Below, in pieces: positions 27,957 to 40,411 of a stretch of 64,000 bases of DNA. The notes beneath the pieces are model-generated. The model did no database searches, had not been told where the DNA came from, and was given only the letters and a program-made list of their open reading frames with translations. Source of the DNA: Methanogenium sp. S4BF (GTDB lineage: Archaea > Halobacteriota > Methanomicrobia > Methanomicrobiales > Methanomicrobiaceae); NCBI RefSeq assembly GCF_029633965.1, contig NZ_CP091277.1, forward strand, positions 927,940 to 991,939, written 5' to 3'. Made by a program: the position numbers and the translations under genes. Position 1 is the first letter of the stretch. Each line of letters opens with the position of its first letter.

Positions 27957-28723
27957 AACTCAGGAATATTCTTAATCAATGCTACGAGCGTCATCTGATG
28001 AAACGCATAACGAACGTTCCGGATCATATTGCAATCATCCAGGACGGAAACCGCCGTTATGCAAAGATACAGGGGAAAAATACCTCTTTCGGACACCGGA
28101 AAGGTGCGCAGACCTCAGAGGATCTGCTTGAATGGGCACGGGAGATTGGCGTCCGGAATGTGACATTATACTCATTTTCCACGGAAAATTTTAACCGGTC
28201 AGATGAAGAGCTGAATGAATTATTCTCACTTTTTATTGAAAAATTCAGATCCGTAAAAACGGATCCACGGATTCATAAAAATAAAATCCGCCTGCAGGTA
28301 GTAGGAGACCGCAGCCTCATTCCGGAAAATCTTCTTGCAACCATCGTTGAAGCAGAGGAAGCAACCAAAGACTATACACAATTCCACCTCAATATTGCCC
28401 TGGCATATGGGGGCAGAAATGAAATCGTGCTTGCATCACGGGAAATTATCAAAGATCTGAGAGCAAACAGAATAACACCCGATATGATCACCAAAGATCT
28501 CTTTGACGAAAAGATCCGCGGAGACCTGCATCTCCCCCCCGTTGATCTGATCATCCGTACCGGAAACGAGAAACGGACATCCAATTTTCTTCCGTGGTTT
28601 GCCAACGGATACGAATCAGCGGTCTACTTCTGTGCACCATACTGGCCCCTCTTCAGAAAAATTGATCTGCTCAGGGGAATCCGCGTGTATGACGAACGGG
28701 TTAAGAGCGGCTATCTCCCATAA
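27953..28723 (+). CDS. uppS: cis-prenyltransferase, catalytic subunit (polyprenyl diphosphate synthase)
   Basis: Builds the long cis-polyprenyl diphosphate that becomes the glycan carrier lipid. The catalytic DGNRRYA motif is at residues 31-37 and YSFSTENFNR near residue 78; LIIRTGNEKRTSNFLPW binds the allylic substrate. I start at TTG 27953 (256 residues): GGAGGT lies 8 bases upstream and the codon overlaps the previous stop. An ATG at 27923 would extend into the upstream gene without a binding site. The C-terminus ends RVKSGYLP and lacks a clear RxG motif, which the neighbouring paralogue has instead. Confidence 0.9.
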   Translation: MKLRNILNQCYERHLMKRITNVPDHIAIIQDGNRRYAKIQGKNTSFGHRKGAQTSEDLLEWAREIGVRNVTLYSFSTENFNRSDEELNELFSLFIEKFRSVKTDPRIHKNKIRLQVVGDRSLIPENLLATIVEAEEATKDYTQFHLNIALAYGGRNEIVLASREIIKDLRANRITPDMITKDLFDEKIRGDLHLPPVDLIIRTGNEKRTSNFLPWFANGYESAVYFCAPYWPLFRKIDLLRGIRVYDERVKSGYLP

Positions 28724-29310
28724 CGTCTTTTGCGGAGCTGATAATCCCGTATTGCCCGGAAAAAATCAATTTTTCTAAACGTCTGCCAGTTTACATCAGT
28801 GAAAAACAGTTCAGAATATACTGACTGCCAGATCATAAAATCCATCAGATGGTTATCCCCGGTTTTAATGACAAAATCCGGTTCATAATGAAATGTCAGG
28901 TGAGATTCGAGCATTTTTTCGTCAATCTCATCCGGTGCGATTCCTTTTTCTGCAATTTCACGAACAGAACGGACAATCTCTTCCCTGCCACTCATGCCCA
29001 CTGCAATAATGGTATCCGGAATCTGGCTCCCGTCATGGAGCACCGATACCCCTCCGGGTGAATACAGGGTTACACGGACAGGACCAAAGGAATCTTTAAA
29101 CCGGGTTATTTCTGAGATCAGGGGATCAGGATTATCGGTATCAATATGGAAAATGAGGGATTTCAACCCACATTCTCCACTCCAGTTGATAACCTGGATG
29201 ATTTTTTCCGGTGCACGTCGCGCTTCATCCTCGGAGAGCATGATACAGATATGACCGGGAACATCCACACATCCCCGGATCAGAACCCTCTCATAGATAT
29301 ACCGAATCAT
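28711..29310 (-). CDS. degenerate cis-prenyltransferase paralogue, likely partner subunit
   Basis: 199 residues, convergent with uppS and overlapping it by 13 bp. It aligns along its length with that enzyme (VPGHICIMLSEDEARRAPEK against VPDHIAIIQDGNRRYAK), but the catalytic DGNRR is replaced by SEDEARR. It keeps the C-terminal fold element RKIDFFRAIRDYQLRKRRYGR-like ending, including RYG, an RxG motif one residue before the end. This is the pattern of eukaryotic Nogo-B receptor, a non-catalytic cis-prenyltransferase subunit supplying RxG. Heteromeric archaeal cis-prenyltransferases have been reported in Methanosarcina. Subunit role is inferred. Confidence 0.75.
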   Translation of the reverse strand: MIRYIYERVLIRGCVDVPGHICIMLSEDEARRAPEKIIQVINWSGECGLKSLIFHIDTDNPDPLISEITRFKDSFGPVRVTLYSPGGVSVLHDGSQIPDTIIAVGMSGREEIVRSVREIAEKGIAPDEIDEKMLESHLTFHYEPDFVIKTGDNHLMDFMIWQSVYSELFFTDVNWQTFRKIDFFRAIRDYQLRKRRYGR

Positions 29311-29572
29311 ACAACACCTGAATTTTCGATTTTATTGAAATGCAGCCCATCTCCGGTTGCTACAGTAGAACATCCCCGGCAACCCCATAGAGCAATAAGA
29401 TAGTATACACCTTTTGTATCACAGGTAATTAATATCATTCAATTCTGTCAATGATGCACCTGAAGAATACATCTGAGGGCATGCATCACGACCGGAACAG
29501 AGGCACCAATCTTTATCAGATCATTACCATTATTGAAACTGAATCTCCCATAGTAATAGACAGGTGATTAAA

Positions 29573-30331
29573 ATGCTCTCATTCGTTGGACTTGGTCTGT
29601 ATGACGGGGAAGACATCTCCCTAAAAGGTCTCAGGAAAATAAAGGAAGCAGACCATATCTTTCTGGAAGGATATACATCCCGCCTGATGGGTATAAAGAT
29701 CTGTGAGATGGAGGACCAGTACGGAAAAACAGTAACGATTCTGGGACGGGAGGATGTTGAACAGCATCCGGATACCGTTCTTGAATACGCTAAAGAAGGA
29801 CCGGTGGTATTTCTTACCGGAGGGGATCCGATGGTATCAACCACGCATGCCGACCTTCGTATACGGGCAGCGGAACGGGGGATAAAGACAGAGATTATTC
29901 ATTCATCTTCGATTATCAGTGCCGTCTGCGGCCTTTCAGGGTTACAGAATTATCGGTTCGGAAAATCATGCTCGGTTCCGTTTCCTGCAGAAAACTGGTT
30001 TCCCATCACACCATTTGAAACAATTTCAGCCAACCTTGCATTAGATCTTCACACACTGGTCTACCTGGATATCCAGTCAGACAGATATATGACCGTTCCT
30101 GAGGCAATCAGCCTGATATCTGCAATGGCGCAGAAGAAAAATGCAGAATTACCGGGACTTTTTATTGGCATTGCACGTGCGGGCAGCGAAAATCCTACAG
30201 TTATTGCCGGAAATGCAGAGGCCCTTTTAAATGCAGATTTTGGCCCGCCCCTCCATGTGCTCATTGTCCCGGCGAGTCTTCACCCAATCGAGGAGGATTA
30301 TATCCGGACATTTGCTGGTTACCATGATTGA
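29573..30331 (+). CDS. dphB: diphthine synthase
   Basis: A SAM-dependent methyltransferase of the tetrapyrrole methylase fold that trimethylates the modified histidine of elongation factor 2 during diphthamide synthesis. [13 protein letters not shown] at the N-terminus, [16 protein letters not shown] near residue 85, and [13 protein letters not shown] are family hallmarks. I use the ATG at 29573, with AGGTGA about 6 bases upstream; a GTG at 29564 within that site is less likely. It overlaps the DUF357 gene by 8 bp. 252 residues, normal for the family. Confidence 0.93.
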   Translation: MLSFVGLGLYDGEDISLKGLRKIKEADHIFLEGYTSRLMGIKICEMEDQYGKTVTILGREDVEQHPDTVLEYAKEGPVVFLTGGDPMVSTTHADLRIRAAERGIKTEIIHSSSIISAVCGLSGLQNYRFGKSCSVPFPAENWFPITPFETISANLALDLHTLVYLDIQSDRYMTVPEAISLISAMAQKKNAELPGLFIGIARAGSENPTVIAGNAEALLNADFGPPLHVLIVPASLHPIEEDYIRTFAGYHD

Positions 30332-30893
30332 GGCATACGGCAAAACCTTTTTCGAAAAGGCAGATAGAGCTAAAATTGTTGTTCCACAGAATACATGGCT
30401 TTTCAGTGCGGCAGAAGATGTTATTGAGATGGCGCAGGCATACGCTTCAGACGGATTTGTATTTCTGAAGAACCATGATGAGGTAAATGCTCTTGCATCA
30501 TTTGCCTATGGAAACGGATGGCTGGATACGGGCGTAAAAGCAGGCCTCATCGCCAGTCTTTCAACGGGCATCCCCCCATCAGGCTGTGCAGAGGAGATAC
30601 CGGAAAACCTCTCGGACCATCTGTCGGAGAAGACATTCAGATACGAAAGAATGCTCACCACTGCATTAACATCTGTCTGCATAAATTCTGAACCGGAACT
30701 TCCCCTTTATTCGGCAGCAGAAGAACTCTGCCGGATTGCACACCTCCATTATCACGAAGGCACAACTGAAATACAACGCAACAATCTTGCAGATGGACTG
30801 GCCCTTCTCAGTTACGCCTACGGATGGATTGATGCAGGTGTACGTACAGGCATCCTGAGGGTAGTAAAAAATAACGAATTATTCACGATTTAA
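30324..30893 (+). CDS. DUF357-type protein with two repeats
   Basis: 189 residues, predicted all-helical. It holds two related halves: the first with [20 protein letters not shown], the second with [20 protein letters not shown], each preceded by a helix containing AEDV or AEEL. The motif Y-(A/G)-x-GW-(L/I)-D is typical of DUF357, a family often next to diphthine synthase in archaea. No catalytic residues are apparent; the link to diphthamide is by neighbourhood only. Start at ATG 30324 chosen because it overlaps the dphB end; an upstream frame would run inside dphB. Confidence 0.8.
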   Translation: MIEAYGKTFFEKADRAKIVVPQNTWLFSAAEDVIEMAQAYASDGFVFLKNHDEVNALASFAYGNGWLDTGVKAGLIASLSTGIPPSGCAEEIPENLSDHLSEKTFRYERMLTTALTSVCINSEPELPLYSAAEELCRIAHLHYHEGTTEIQRNNLADGLALLSYAYGWIDAGVRTGILRVVKNNELFTI

Positions 30894-30969
30894 AGTAAAA
30901 AGAGTTTATAGTTTGGCAGGAAAACGTAGATAATTCATCGATTCTTTCGGAAATGGAGATTATTAATTC

Positions 30970-32016
30970 ATGGAAAGTTCACAATGGAAATGGTTGGCCC
31001 TCTCTGTTGGTTTCAGTACAATTGTACTCATAGGTGTTCTTTGGTTTACCATAGATGATGAGACCATCACCTATCTTAAGGACGTCAACTACACATTTTT
31101 ACTGTTTGCATTGTTTCTCCACATCCTTGCATTGATGGCATGGGGTATGAGACTGAAGATGATGTCGCAATCTCTGGGGTATCACGTACCCTTTCTCCAT
31201 GCACTAAACGCAGTCTTTGCAAATCTTCTGGTTGCTGCCATCACTCCCTCACAGGCAGGAGGAGAACCAGTCAGAATTCATGAGCTCTATCGGGCAGATG
31301 TGCCGGTAGGTGATGCAACCGCTGTTGTGATCATGGAGCGGGTTATTGATGGTATTGTACTCGGACTCATTGGGATATTGGCATTTTTCCTGCTGGTATT
31401 CCAGGTTGCAACACTGGACGTGAATCTTACGACTCCTTTGATGGTCATCTGGGTTATGCTCATTTGCTTCATGGCCCTCTTTGTCTATTCCATCCGCCAC
31501 CCCGAATTTCTGAAAAAGATTCTGTATAAAATGTCCGGATGGTTAACAAAACGGTGGAAATCAGAAAAAGTGGATAAACTGATGAACTCCATCGATTCCG
31601 AAGTTGATAACTTTAATCGTGCACTTGCAAAATTCGTCAGCAAGGCAAAATCCGGACTGATATGGGGCTTTATCCTGACCACCATCTACTGGACGTTTGA
31701 ATTTTTGATTGCCTCATTCATTCTGATAGCGATTGGATCAAAACCATTCTTCATTGAATCCTTTATCGTACAGCTGATAATTGCAATCATCATGATGATC
31801 CCGCTTACCCCGGGAAGTTCAGGAGTTGCAGAAATCACCGCCACATCACTCTATGGCCTGTTCGTCCCGTCGTCGATTGTAGGGGTGTTTGTCCTCCTCT
31901 GGCGGCTTATCCTGTATTATTTCAACGTATTTGTCGGCGTGCTTGCAAGTGTCCTCATTGTCAGAAGAGAGATGATATTACGGCAGTTAAAACGGCTGAA
32001 ACGCAATCAGAACTGA
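30970..32016 (+). CDS. flippase-like membrane protein, lysylphosphatidylglycerol synthase TM family
   Basis: 348 residues with about eight hydrophobic segments, a cytoplasmic-type basic loop in the middle (WLTKRWKSEKVDK) and a basic C-terminus. ITPSQAGGEPVR near residue 92 and PLTPGSSGVAEI near residue 278 are the two hallmark loops of the family whose bacterial members act with lipid aminoacylation or as flippases. No synthase domain is attached, so transport of a lipid-linked molecule is the likely role. TATA-like GAGTTTATAG near 30904 and a weak GGAG precede the ATG. Confidence 0.85.
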   Translation: MESSQWKWLALSVGFSTIVLIGVLWFTIDDETITYLKDVNYTFLLFALFLHILALMAWGMRLKMMSQSLGYHVPFLHALNAVFANLLVAAITPSQAGGEPVRIHELYRADVPVGDATAVVIMERVIDGIVLGLIGILAFFLLVFQVATLDVNLTTPLMVIWVMLICFMALFVYSIRHPEFLKKILYKMSGWLTKRWKSEKVDKLMNSIDSEVDNFNRALAKFVSKAKSGLIWGFILTTIYWTFEFLIASFILIAIGSKPFFIESFIVQLIIAIIMMIPLTPGSSGVAEITATSLYGLFVPSSIVGVFVLLWRLILYYFNVFVGVLASVLIVRREMILRQLKRLKRNQN

Positions 32017-32405
32017 TTGCTTGAATCAAAATCTTTATTCTCTTTTTTCTCAGGAAGAATAGATCCTCCCACCGCCAAAGTCATACACATTTTCTTTTTT
32101 TTGTGTGCGACAGATTCTCTCAATCAGGGTCTACAATTGGCAGCAATTTATTCAGAACAAAAGAACGAATGCAGACAGAAAAAGAAAAACAACGACACTC
32201 AGCGAGCCAGGTTTACCTATGTACAGAATTATCCGGAATAATGACGACAGGGCCCTGAAATGTCCTTGTCACACGGATACAAAATGGTACGACCGCAACT
32301 CAATTCAAATGCGCGCACGCCTTTGAATTCTATAAATGCATAATATGACATTAAAAGGCATTTTTGAAAATGACAAGTCACGTCAGAAAAGACTTCTTAC
32401 GAGCA
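32017..32405. other. intergenic region, no gene seen
   Basis: 388 bp between the flippase gene (plus) and the second 5S gene (minus). T-runs at about 32040-32050 and 32093-32102 probably end the flippase transcript. Short frames here lack ribosome binding sites and normal composition. A TTCTATAAATG near 32330 resembles a TATA box but leads nowhere obvious. Confidence 0.5.
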
Positions 32406-32524
32406 TTTGCAGCGAAGTATGGTTCCCGAGCACTCGCGTAACTCAGTACAGCATACTACGTGAACGGGCTTAACTTCCGGGTTCGGTATGGGTCCGGGTG
32501 TTGCCCCGCTGCTATGGCCGCAAA
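32406..32524 (-). rRNA. 5S rRNA, second copy, with tRNA-Cys
   Basis: 119 nt, identical as read to the 5S gene at 34170-34288. The 5' end TTTGCGGC pairs with the 3' end GCTGCAAA, and the loop sequence ACCGAACCCGGAAGTTAAGC is typical of archaeal 5S. It lies 51 bp downstream of tRNA-Cys, outside the main rRNA operon. Confidence 0.93.
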
Positions 32525-32575
32525 TACAGGACAAAGGATTTTGCCCTGTTCGAAATCCCTTTCAGGGATTTCAAA

Positions 32576-32647
32576 AGCCAAGGTCCAGATTTGAACTGGA
32601 GTATAGCTGCTCTGCAGGCAGCCGCGTGGCCGCTCCGCCACCTTGGC
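32576..32647 (-). tRNA. tRNA-Cys (anticodon GCA)
   Basis: A 72-nt cloverleaf on the minus strand: acceptor GCCAAGG/CCTTGGC, anticodon loop CTGCAGA on a GCTGC/GCAGC stem, T loop TTCAAAT. Discriminator is T (U), as required for cysteine tRNA. CCA is not encoded. It precedes the second 5S gene. Confidence 0.93.
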
Positions 32648-32979
32648 ATTCGTGTTGCCTAACAATATTATCACTACTAGGATAAATACATTGTTTTATG
32701 AATCTGCAAACCCACCGCTTACACCTGAATTTTGGCATGGAACTTCAAATGAACTGACCATACGATTAATAATCATTGTCATCTTCTCCAAGATTTCGAT
32801 AATATGTACACGACGAGACTTATTCAGAGACATACATCAGACTCCCGAACCGGCATCCGGAAATACCCATTCAAAAGTTGAATATCCGAATTCATTCCGG
32901 ACGGAAAAAAGGCTGTCTGACAGTATGAAAATACCTGCCCCAAAGCAGGATAAGAAAGCAAAAATTATCGACTGATTAT

Positions 32980-33399
32980 TCAGCAGATTACAGAGACTTG
33001 TTCGGACGTATTGTCCCGGGAAAAGATTCCTTGCGCAGCAGACCGACCGTTACGGGGTATACCATACAAAGGTGCGTATCTACCATACTGCACAAGGACA
33101 GACCGAAGGGAACGCACAGAAACAGTAAACTGGTCACCATTATTTAGTTCAATATTGACTGCTTTCCCTGACGATGAAATATATACCATCCCTGCCGTTC
33201 CACACAAATGCAATTCAGCAGTCTTTCGGATAGGTTCAATCCGTCCGGAACGGATACCTGCCATGGCCTGATACAATTCCGGCAGCCTGACACCAAATCT
33301 GGTTCCGTGAATGATCACCTCAATAATGCTGTTTTCCCGCCCGTCACAATCACGCACCATCCTGCGGCCCGCCTGCACATATCCTGCTTTTTTCAGCAT
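32980..33399 (-). CDS. hypothetical protein between rRNA genes
   Basis: 139 residues that I do not recognise. The reading frame looks real: GGGAG stands just before the ATG on the minus strand, and codon use is like the neighbours. The protein is basic, starting MLKKAGYVQAGRRMVRD, with a central segment of predicted beta strands (AGMVYISSSGKAVNIELNNG) that ends near GDQFTVSVRSLRSVL. Two cysteines only. No signal peptide or membrane segment. A T-rich stretch follows the stop codon. It occupies the segment between the two 5S copies. Confidence 0.65.
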   Translation of the reverse strand: MLKKAGYVQAGRRMVRDCDGRENSIIEVIIHGTRFGVRLPELYQAMAGIRSGRIEPIRKTAELHLCGTAGMVYISSSGKAVNIELNNGDQFTVSVRSLRSVLVQYGRYAPLYGIPRNGRSAAQGIFSRDNTSEQVSVIC

Positions 33400-34169
33400 G
33401 ATTCTCCCAAAAATAACCTGAGAATATTAATACATAAGGACTAGCCATGGGGACCGTGAAAGTAAAAACGGAATTAAATTCGGGATGGGTCTCAAACCCA
33501 TTCAATTTCGAATGAATGCTTCTGCTATTTATCCGTGAAAAATTCCGATGAAGATTATTCATGTGGCCATATGCCCATATCTGTTCAGGAATGATGCCAG
33601 TATTACCGAAAAAGGACACATGGTATGCTGACAGTGCAGATAATTCTCTTTGAATCTCTCTTCTGGATTCGGCCGGCTTCAATATTTCTCCCCGTGCAGC
33701 TGCCAGAGATGGCGGCCACTCTCTGGCAGGAAAAGGAAAATCACGCATAAAGCACCAGACGAAAACCAGCCCGCCATACAGATGTGTATATTCAATGCTG
33801 ATTCAGCGATGAAACGAAAAGAGAGGGAAAGAGAGGGAAAAAGCAAATCGGTATAAGTTCAGGGCAATGCATAAGCTCACTCACTTCCTTTCAGAGGAAG
33901 AGTTGCATCAGTGTGATATCTTTCCGGAATATCCTTTCAACCATTTTCACGAGAGCTCACGCTCCTTTGTATACCCATTCCCGAACAGAATAATCACATG
34001 CAGTCATCTGCGGTACAGGAATCCTTCCCGGGCACTCACGCTCTTTTGTATCGTATATACAGAACAGAATAACCCCTTAGAACCAGTTTACAGATAAGAA
34101 TCAACCGCAGAGCCTAGGCTCTCAGGTATAACAGTTACAGAACAGATTTTCTCATTTTTTTGCAGAGCA
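33400..34169. other. intergenic region downstream of main 5S gene
   Basis: 770 bp with no convincing gene. A minus-strand frame at 33350-33748 overlaps the hypothetical gene in another frame and has no binding site. On the minus strand, CTTTTTCCCTCTCTTTCCCTCTCTTTTCG at about 33810-33845 is pyrimidine-rich and may end the rRNA transcript. Imperfect direct repeats lie at 33956-34072. Confidence 0.5.
33956..34072. repeat. imperfect direct repeat pair
   Basis: Two copies, 33956-33992 and 34035-34072, share CTCACGCTC(C/T)TTTGTAT at one end and GAACAGAATAA at the other, with a diverged centre. A looser match (GGAAT-ATCCTTT against GGAATCCTTCC) extends them upstream. Purpose unknown. Confidence 0.55.
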
Positions 34170-34293
34170 TTTGCAGCGAAGTATGGTTCCCGAGCACTCG
34201 CGTAACTCAGTACAGCATACTACGTGAACGGGCTTAACTTCCGGGTTCGGTATGGGTCCGGGTGTTGCCCCGCTGCTATGGCCGCAAATACAG
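34165..34293. repeat. 129-bp direct repeat containing 5S rRNA
   Basis: The stretch from GAGCATTTGC to CAAATACAG, covering the whole 5S gene plus a few flanking bases, occurs identically at 32401-32529. The two copies are in the same orientation and 1.76 kb apart. Confidence 0.85.
34170..34288 (-). rRNA. 5S rRNA of the rRNA operon
   Basis: 119 nt, directly downstream of the 23S gene on the minus strand, with the same terminal helix and internal sequence as the second copy. Only about 60 bp separate it from the end of 23S, which contain one arm of the 23S processing stem. Confidence 0.95.
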
Positions 34294-34305
34294 AAGCTGT
34301 GTATC

Positions 34306-34348
34306 GTGTGTGCACACTGGATTTCGTCTGAGTTTTAACGGAACACGT
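34306..34348 (-). other. 23S rRNA processing stem, 3' arm
   Basis: On the minus strand the segment downstream of 23S (CCGTTAAAACTCA, then TCCAGTGTGCACAC) is nearly complementary to the segment upstream of 23S at 37284-37321. Paired, they loop out the whole 23S RNA; the interruptions are where a bulge-helix-bulge for the archaeal splicing endonuclease is expected. Confidence 0.8.
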
Positions 34349-34349
34349 A

Positions 34350-37278
<2,929 letters not shown>

Positions 37279-37283
37279 TGATT

Positions 37284-37321
37284 GTGTCCGTTAAAACTCA
37301 TTTAACGTCCAATGTGCACAC
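37284..37321 (-). other. 23S rRNA processing stem, 5' arm
   Basis: The minus strand reads GTGTGCACATTGGACG, then TGAGTTTTAACGGACAC, just before 23S. Both blocks pair with the 3' arm at 34306-34348 with one mismatch-type wobble and one bulged base. Confidence 0.8.
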
Positions 37322-37447
37322 CTTTACACAGCCTCAAAGAGTCGGTTAGACTCTCGGCCCTTCCCCGATGACTCACGTCTCCGGGTGCATGGGAGCCTGG
37401 TGTTTCAGATTAAATGGTTATTACTAACCACTCTGATTACCAGGCAA

Positions 37448-37520
37448 TGGACTTAAGGGGATTTGAACCCCTGGCCTCGGCGTTGCAAACGCCGCGCTCT
37501 TCCAGCTGAGCTATAAGCCC
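37448..37520 (-). tRNA. tRNA-Ala (anticodon TGC) in the 16S-23S spacer
   Basis: A 73-nt cloverleaf: acceptor GGGCTTA pairs with TAAGTCC (one G-U), anticodon loop TTTGCAA on a CGGCG/CGCCG stem, T loop TTCAAAT, discriminator A. tRNA-Ala in the 16S-23S spacer is the usual euryarchaeal layout. Confidence 0.95.
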
Positions 37521-37549
37521 ATATCCTGTTGACACCGACAATTTTACGT

Positions 37550-37567
37550 TTTGTTTAATAACCGCTT
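37550..37567 (-). other. 16S rRNA processing stem, 3' arm
   Basis: Downstream of 16S the minus strand reads AAGCGGTTATTAAACAAA. It pairs with TTTGTTTAGTAACCGCT upstream of 16S (39131-39147) with a single G-U, enclosing the 16S RNA as in other archaeal precursors. Confidence 0.8.
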
Positions 37568-37579
37568 ACCCAGTTCTTT

Positions 37580-39047
<1,468 letters not shown>

Positions 39048-39130
39048 TAATTTCTTGAAGTAGGCAAACTGATACCTCAGTTTTACTCATCAAAGCACAC
39101 TTACTTTCGGCTTATTTTTTAAAGGATATT

Positions 39131-39147
39131 AGCGGTTACTAAACAAA
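39131..39147 (-). other. 16S rRNA processing stem, 5' arm
   Basis: Minus-strand TTTGTTTAGTAACCGCT, the partner of the arm at 37550-37567. It lies about 85 nt before the mature 16S 5' end. Confidence 0.8.
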
Positions 39148-39242
39148 TTTCCGCATTGCCAGTGCCAACGTCAGAACCAACACTCCCATTCGAGCGATTT
39201 TGGTTCTCCATCAAAATCTCGGACTACAATATAGGAATTGAA

Positions 39243-39253
39243 GGATTATAAAC
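39243..39253 (-). promoter_or_regulatory. likely rRNA operon TATA box
   Basis: On the minus strand GCAAGGGTTTATAATCC fits an archaeal TATA box with a purine-rich BRE-like stretch before it. Transcription would start near 39220, giving a leader of about 170 nt that contains the 16S processing arm. Confidence 0.6.
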
Positions 39254-39672
39254 CCTTGCATTTCCGATTGGAATCCTGTGTTAAATCCCTGCAGCAGCCG
39301 GCGGATTGCCGGACGACTCCAGAGATTTGTATTCCTTGGATATTTTTATTGTCAGCAGATCAAACAAAGGCAGTTCAGCCCTCGAATGTCTCAAACAATC
39401 GACCTAACAACATGGCACCTTCACGGAGATAAACCTATTTATTTAATTTTCAAATTTCACACAATCAAAAAACGAAACCCAAAAGTCGGATCAATTCAAT
39501 TAAAGGGCAAATAACCACCCATTCCAAAATAAAACAATATTTTGATGAGATACAATGCCGAAATATTTCCATTGTCTCACACACAGAAATCAAAAACAAA
39601 AAAAAATCTTTCTCGCGTTTCAATTCAAAACGCCCAAAATAATTTCAATATGAGCAGATATCACCCCATTCA

Positions 39673-39681
39673 CAAAAAAAA
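39673..39681 (-). terminator. T-run terminator after scpA
   Basis: Just after the scpA stop codon the minus strand reads ATCCC followed by eight T. This would end the coiled-coil/smc/scpA transcript before the rRNA promoter region. Confidence 0.65.
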
Positions 39682-39688
39682 GGGATAA

Positions 39689-40411
39689 TTATTCAGCAAA
39701 TGCATCTGCGCGCCACTTTTCAATGTAGATATCCCCAAAAAACTCTTCCTGCCATATGATCAATTTGCCTTCAAGCATCAGAAACAATAACGGAAGATAG
39801 ACCACACGGTAATCCGCATCCATAGCGGAACTCAAAGATGAAAGCGTAATCGGCCCACCCGTGCTTTCCATATCCTCAAAACAGGAATAGACAGATACCG
39901 CCAGATCCTGAAGATCCTCCTCATGCGCAACAGAAACAATGTCGGCAGCATCAAAGATGACATCCGGAAACGCACGTTTTTTCCGCGAACGCCTGCGTTC
40001 CATCTTTTCAGCAGTCTTCAGTTCCTTTATGAGCTCATATAAGGTAACCGGACTTTTCCGCTTTCCTTTTCTGCCAATCCTTCTTTTAATTTCACGTTCA
40101 AGCTTTTCAATGGGCTCAGAACCATCATCGAATGAAAAATCCAGAGCATACCCAAAGTCATCTGGCAAATCCAAAGGATCTTCAATAAAATCAGATTCAT
40201 CCTCCTCGGATTCTTCGAGATACTCTGATTTCATTCTCAGAAGAAATGATGCAAAAAATAAGGTCCGCCCGGATATCCTGAGGTCCAGCGTCTTCATCCG
40301 CTCTAGTTCACCCAGAAACCGATCCGTTACTTCGACGATATCAATATTCCAGGGATCAATTTCTCCGGACTCCGCCATCGAAACAAGTATTTCAACCGGC
40401 TCTTCATGCAT
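39689..40411 (-). CDS. scpA: segregation and condensation protein A (kleisin)
   Basis: The kleisin subunit that bridges the SMC dimer in chromosome organisation. 240 residues, highly acidic in the middle. Typical features are the N-terminal EPVEILVSMAESGEIDPWNI and DLRISGRTLFFASFLLRMKS, and a C-terminal winged-helix region (SLSSAMDADYRVVYLPLLFL). It overlaps the end of smc by 8 bp and is the last gene of its operon. ScpB is not in the window. Confidence 0.93.
   Translation of the reverse strand: MHEEPVEILVSMAESGEIDPWNIDIVEVTDRFLGELERMKTLDLRISGRTLFFASFLLRMKSEYLEESEEDESDFIEDPLDLPDDFGYALDFSFDDGSEPIEKLEREIKRRIGRKGKRKSPVTLYELIKELKTAEKMERRRSRKKRAFPDVIFDAADIVSVAHEEDLQDLAVSVYSCFEDMESTGGPITLSSLSSAMDADYRVVYLPLLFLMLEGKLIIWQEEFFGDIYIEKWRADAFAE

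Larger units (their letters stand above)
39048..39688. other. rRNA operon leader and upstream region
   Basis: 641 bp between the 16S gene and scpA. It holds the 5' arm of the 16S processing stem and the likely rRNA promoter; the rest is AT-rich with no coding frame I trust. A second GGTTTATCTCC on the minus strand near 39430 resembles the first promoter and could be a tandem start. Confidence 0.6.

Noticed and set aside
32643-32975. Plus-strand frame of 110 residues next to tRNA-Cys
   Set aside because: Begins inside the tRNA gene, lacks a binding site, and reads as low-complexity.
33350-33748. Minus-strand frame of 132 residues
   Set aside because: Overlaps the better-supported hypothetical gene in another frame; no ribosome binding site; composition unlike a protein.
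33810-33845. GAGAGGGAAA tandem repeat as a CRISPR-like or satellite repeat
   Set aside because: Only two short copies, no spacers; fits a purine-rich tract opposite a terminator.
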